Part shown: positions 62,129 to 64,000 of the stretch, in pieces | Layout: every line of letters begins with the position of its first letter | Numbering within the stretch: position 1 is the stretch's first letter | The notes under the pieces: model-generated | What the model was told of the DNA's origin: nothing | The model's database searches: none | The model's input: the letters and a program-made list of their open reading frames with translations, nothing else | Position numbers and translations under genes: made by a program | NCBI RefSeq assembly: GCF_963676735.1 | Contig: NZ_OY781464.1 | Location: forward strand, 5,055,001 to 5,119,000 | Origin: an uncultured Draconibacterium sp. | GTDB lineage: Bacteria > Bacteroidota > Bacteroidia > Bacteroidales > Prolixibacteraceae | Length of the DNA stretch: 64,000 bases | Direction of reading: 5' to 3'

Positions 62129-63346
62129 CTACAGCATCAGTATTGCTTTGTTGAGTGCCTGCATAAAAAGATCGATTTCTTCTTTGGTATTGTACATCCC
62201 AAATGAGATACGCGCACAGGCCGAAATGCCAAAATGTTGCATTATCGGATCGGCGCAGTGATGACCGGTACGAATGGCAATTCCCATTTTATCGATCAGC
62301 ATTCCCAAATCGTAAGAATGTATTCCATTAATATTAAAACAGATAACCCCTGATTTATTAGGGGCCTCACCATAAATTCTTAAACCTTCAATGTTTTTTA
62401 ATTGCTGGGTGGCATATTCGAGTAATTCGTGTTCGTGCCGACCAATGTTTTCAACGCCAATCTCGTTAACCAAATCCAGTGCCGCACCAAAACCTGCCAG
62501 GTTTGTAATGTTAGGGGTTCCGGCCTCAAATTTATAGGGCAGTTCGTTAAACGTTGTGCCATTAAACGACACCTCCGAGATCATTTGTCCTCCGCCCTGA
62601 TACGGTGGCATTTCTTCCAGCCATTTTTCTTTCCCATACAATACTCCAACACCGTTTGGGCCATAAACTTTGTGTGCCGAAAATGCATAAAAATCAACAT
62701 CAAGCTCTTGTACGTTTATTTTTAAATGTGCTGATGCCTGGGCGCCGTCAACCATAACTGCTATACCCGCTTTATGGGCAATTTTAACAATTTCGGAAAT
62801 GGGGTTAATGGTACCCAATACATTTGACACATGGTTTACTGCAATTAGTCTTGTTTTCGAGGTAATCAGTTCCGGTAACTTTTCTATTTCAAGCAAACCA
62901 TTGTCGTTAAATGGAAGTTTTACAATTTTTGCTTTTCGTTTTTCGGCATTAATTTGCCAGGGAACAATATTTGAATGGTGTTCCATTTCCGACACGATAA
63001 TTTCATCGTCTTCTGAAACATATTTTTCGCAGAAGCTGCTTGCTACCAGGTTTATACTTTCAGTGGCTCCTTTAGTGAAAATAATCTCTTTGCGCGAGGA
63101 TGCGTTAATGAAAGTTTTCACTTTGTCTCGAACCTCTTCATATTCAAGCGTAGCTTTATCGGCCATGTAATGTGCACCCCGGTGAATGTTTCCATAATAG
63201 TCGTTGTGCAATTGTTCAAGTTTTAGCAATACCTGAACGGGCTTTTGTGCTGATGCTGCTGTATCGAGATAAACCAGCGGTTTGTTGTATACTTTTTGCT
63301 GAAGTATGGGGAAATATGCTCTTATTTTTTCGGTATCGTAATTCAT
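62129..63346 (-). CDS. sufS: Cysteine desulfurase SufS
   Basis: 405 residues, type II desulfurase. PLP is held by Lys226 in AFSAHKVYGPNG; the persulfide cysteine is Cys364 in RTGHHCADP. It releases sulfur from cysteine as an enzyme persulfide for SufE. It follows sufD on the same strand after 121 bp containing an inverted repeat. Confidence 0.96.
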   Translation of the reverse strand: MNYDTEKIRAYFPILQQKVYNKPLVYLDTAASAQKPVQVLLKLEQLHNDYYGNIHRGAHYMADKATLEYEEVRDKVKTFINASSRKEIIFTKGATESINLVASSFCEKYVSEDDEIIVSEMEHHSNIVPWQINAEKRKAKIVKLPFNDNGLLEIEKLPELITSKTRLIAVNHVSNVLGTINPISEIVKIAHKAGIAVMVDGAQASAHLKINVQELDVDFYAFSAHKVYGPNGVGVLYGKEKWLEEMPPYQGGGQMISEVSFNGTTFNELPYKFEAGTPNITNLAGFGAALDLVNEIGVENIGRHEHELLEYATQQLKNIEGLRIYGEAPNKSGVICFNINGIHSYDLGMLIDKMGIAIRTGHHCADPIMQHFGISACARISFGMYNTKEEIDLFMQALNKAILML

Positions 63347-63378
63347 AGAGCTAAGGTAACCAAAAGAAAGAAAAGATG

Positions 63379-63461
63379 CTTTGTGAAACTTTGTGCCCGG
63401 TGTTTAACTTAAAGGTTTATTTACCAAAAAGTTAGTGCGGCATCAAAAAAGTTTCACAAAG
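63379..63461. repeat. Perfect 14-bp inverted repeat between sufD and sufS
   Basis: CTTTGTGAAACTTT (63379-63392) and its exact complement AAAGTTTCACAAAG (63448-63461), 55 bp apart; a nested TAACTT/AAGTTA pair lies inside. It ends 6 bp before the sufD stop codon. It may be an intercistronic hairpin that changes relative expression, or a dispersed repeat. Confidence 0.55.
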
Positions 63462-63467
63462 TATTAT

Positions 63468-64000
63468 TTAGCAATCGCACTGGTAAGCGCAATCGTGACA
63501 ACGGGCAACTTCACCTTTCAGGCGTTTGTCAACCAGTTCGTCAATCCGGTCGCGCAGTGGTTCAAGTTTAATTTCTTTTACCACTTCGTGCGCAAAGGCA
63601 TTCATCATCATCAAACGTGCTTTATCTTCATCAATACCGCGGGCACGCAGATAAAACAACGCTTCTTCATCAATTTGCCCAACAGTAGCCCCATGGCTGC
63701 ATTTTACATCGTCGGCATCAATAATCAGCTGTGGTTTTGTCTGCATGTTGGCCTCGTCAGTAAGTAACAGGTTATTGTTACGCTGGAAAGCATTAGTTTT
63801 TTGGGCATCGCGCACCACGTGTATTCTCCCTGAAAATGCCCCTGATGATTTTTCATCAAGTACATTTTTATATACCTGGTTGCTCTCGCAGTGTGGCGAG
63901 GCATGAATTACCTGTGTGAAATTATCAACATGTTGGTTTTTATCCATAAAGGCCATGCCAAACATATTGGCTTCGGCATTTTCGCCGTTGAGCATAAATT
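63468..64000 (-). CDS. sufD: Fe-S cluster assembly protein SufD, C-terminal part (partial)
   Basis: The gene runs off the right edge; about 177 residues of its C-terminus are present. HVDNFTQVIHASPHCESNQ, AFSGRIHVVRDAQKTNAF, QLIIDADDVKCSHGATVGQI and EEALFYLRARGI are the strands of the SufB/SufD beta-helix and C-terminal helical domain. SufD forms the scaffold complex with SufB and SufC. The C-terminus adds a cysteine-rich CHDCAYQCDC tail, which may bind metal. Confidence 0.95.
   Translation of the reverse strand, partial: FMLNGENAEANMFGMAFMDKNQHVDNFTQVIHASPHCESNQVYKNVLDEKSSGAFSGRIHVVRDAQKTNAFQRNNNLLLTDEANMQTKPQLIIDADDVKCSHGATVGQIDEEALFYLRARGIDEDKARLMMMNAFAHEVVKEIKLEPLRDRIDELVDKRLKGEVARCHDCAYQCDC

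Noticed and set aside
1..64000. CRISPR array, prophage or insertion sequence
   Set aside because: No regularly spaced direct repeats, transposase, integrase or phage structural genes were found on either strand.

Overview
The window reads as chromosomal DNA of a Bacteroidota bacterium, most likely an order Marinilabiliales/Prolixibacteraceae-type lineage (the phylum is well supported, the family is inference). Evidence: a six-gene Alternative Complex III operon (actABCDEF), SUF-type Fe-S genes with a DUF59 partner, paired rhomboids with a DUF6576 tail, many outer-membrane barrel fusions, Shine-Dalgarno-poor starts, and several upstream boxes matching the Bacteroidota promoter pattern TTTG-N19-21-TAnnTTTG. 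No rRNA, tRNA, CRISPR array, insertion sequence or prophage was seen.

Layout. 1-8.2 kb: 3' end of mutL, two rhomboid proteases, YihY-like and DUF4783 genes, rlmH joined to a giant NtrY-like histidine kinase, a phosphoribosyltransferase. 8.2-14.1 kb: a lipoprotein, then a minus-strand operon of two outer-membrane barrel proteins flanking a histidine phosphatase; the largest is a metallophosphoesterase-barrel fusion whose metal-binding motifs look lost. 14.3-16.6 kb: an HD-domain/Pycsar-type membrane effector followed by a membrane-anchored class III nucleotide cyclase, a probable cyclic-nucleotide signalling or defence pair. 16.6-19.6 kb: an atypical pyruvate kinase and a GT2 protein. 19.7-27.6 kb: RND efflux adaptor, pump and TolC, followed by a LytS/LytTR two-component pair and a 58-residue protein; a three-helix structured repeat lies between pump and tolC. 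27.7-31.1 kb: patatin-barrel phospholipase and a Tat/lipoprotein TIM-barrel protein. 31.2-36.8 kb: TetR regulator with a near-perfect 28-bp operator, then TolC, HlyD and two ABC-2 permeases without an ATPase.

37-41.7 kb (minus strand): HMA lipoprotein and DUF302 protein, cysK, and a NatAB-like ABC exporter. Upstream of cysK is a 24-codon reading frame with Met-Met-Met-Cys-Cys-Cys, then a terminator and a competing antiterminator: a textbook transcription-attenuation layout. 41.9-49.8 kb: actABCDEF, quinol:cytochrome c oxidoreductase, with a six-heme ActA and no terminal oxidase next to it. 49.9-53.4 kb: AI-2E-type transporter, methyltransferase, MOP flippase. 53.5-59.8 kb: AlkD-like protein, Bax-inhibitor family protein, a decayed fragment of a GNAT-like gene followed by the intact gene, rpmE2 with a strong promoter, lon. 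59.8-64 kb: thiamine diphosphokinase, DUF59 protein, sufE, then rubrerythrin on the opposite strand, sufS and the 3' part of sufD.

The observations most worth follow-up are the cysK attenuator, the HD-Pycsar/cyclase pair with altered base-recognition residues, and the degenerate metallophosphoesterase-barrel fusion. All functions are read from sequence motifs; no database search was run.
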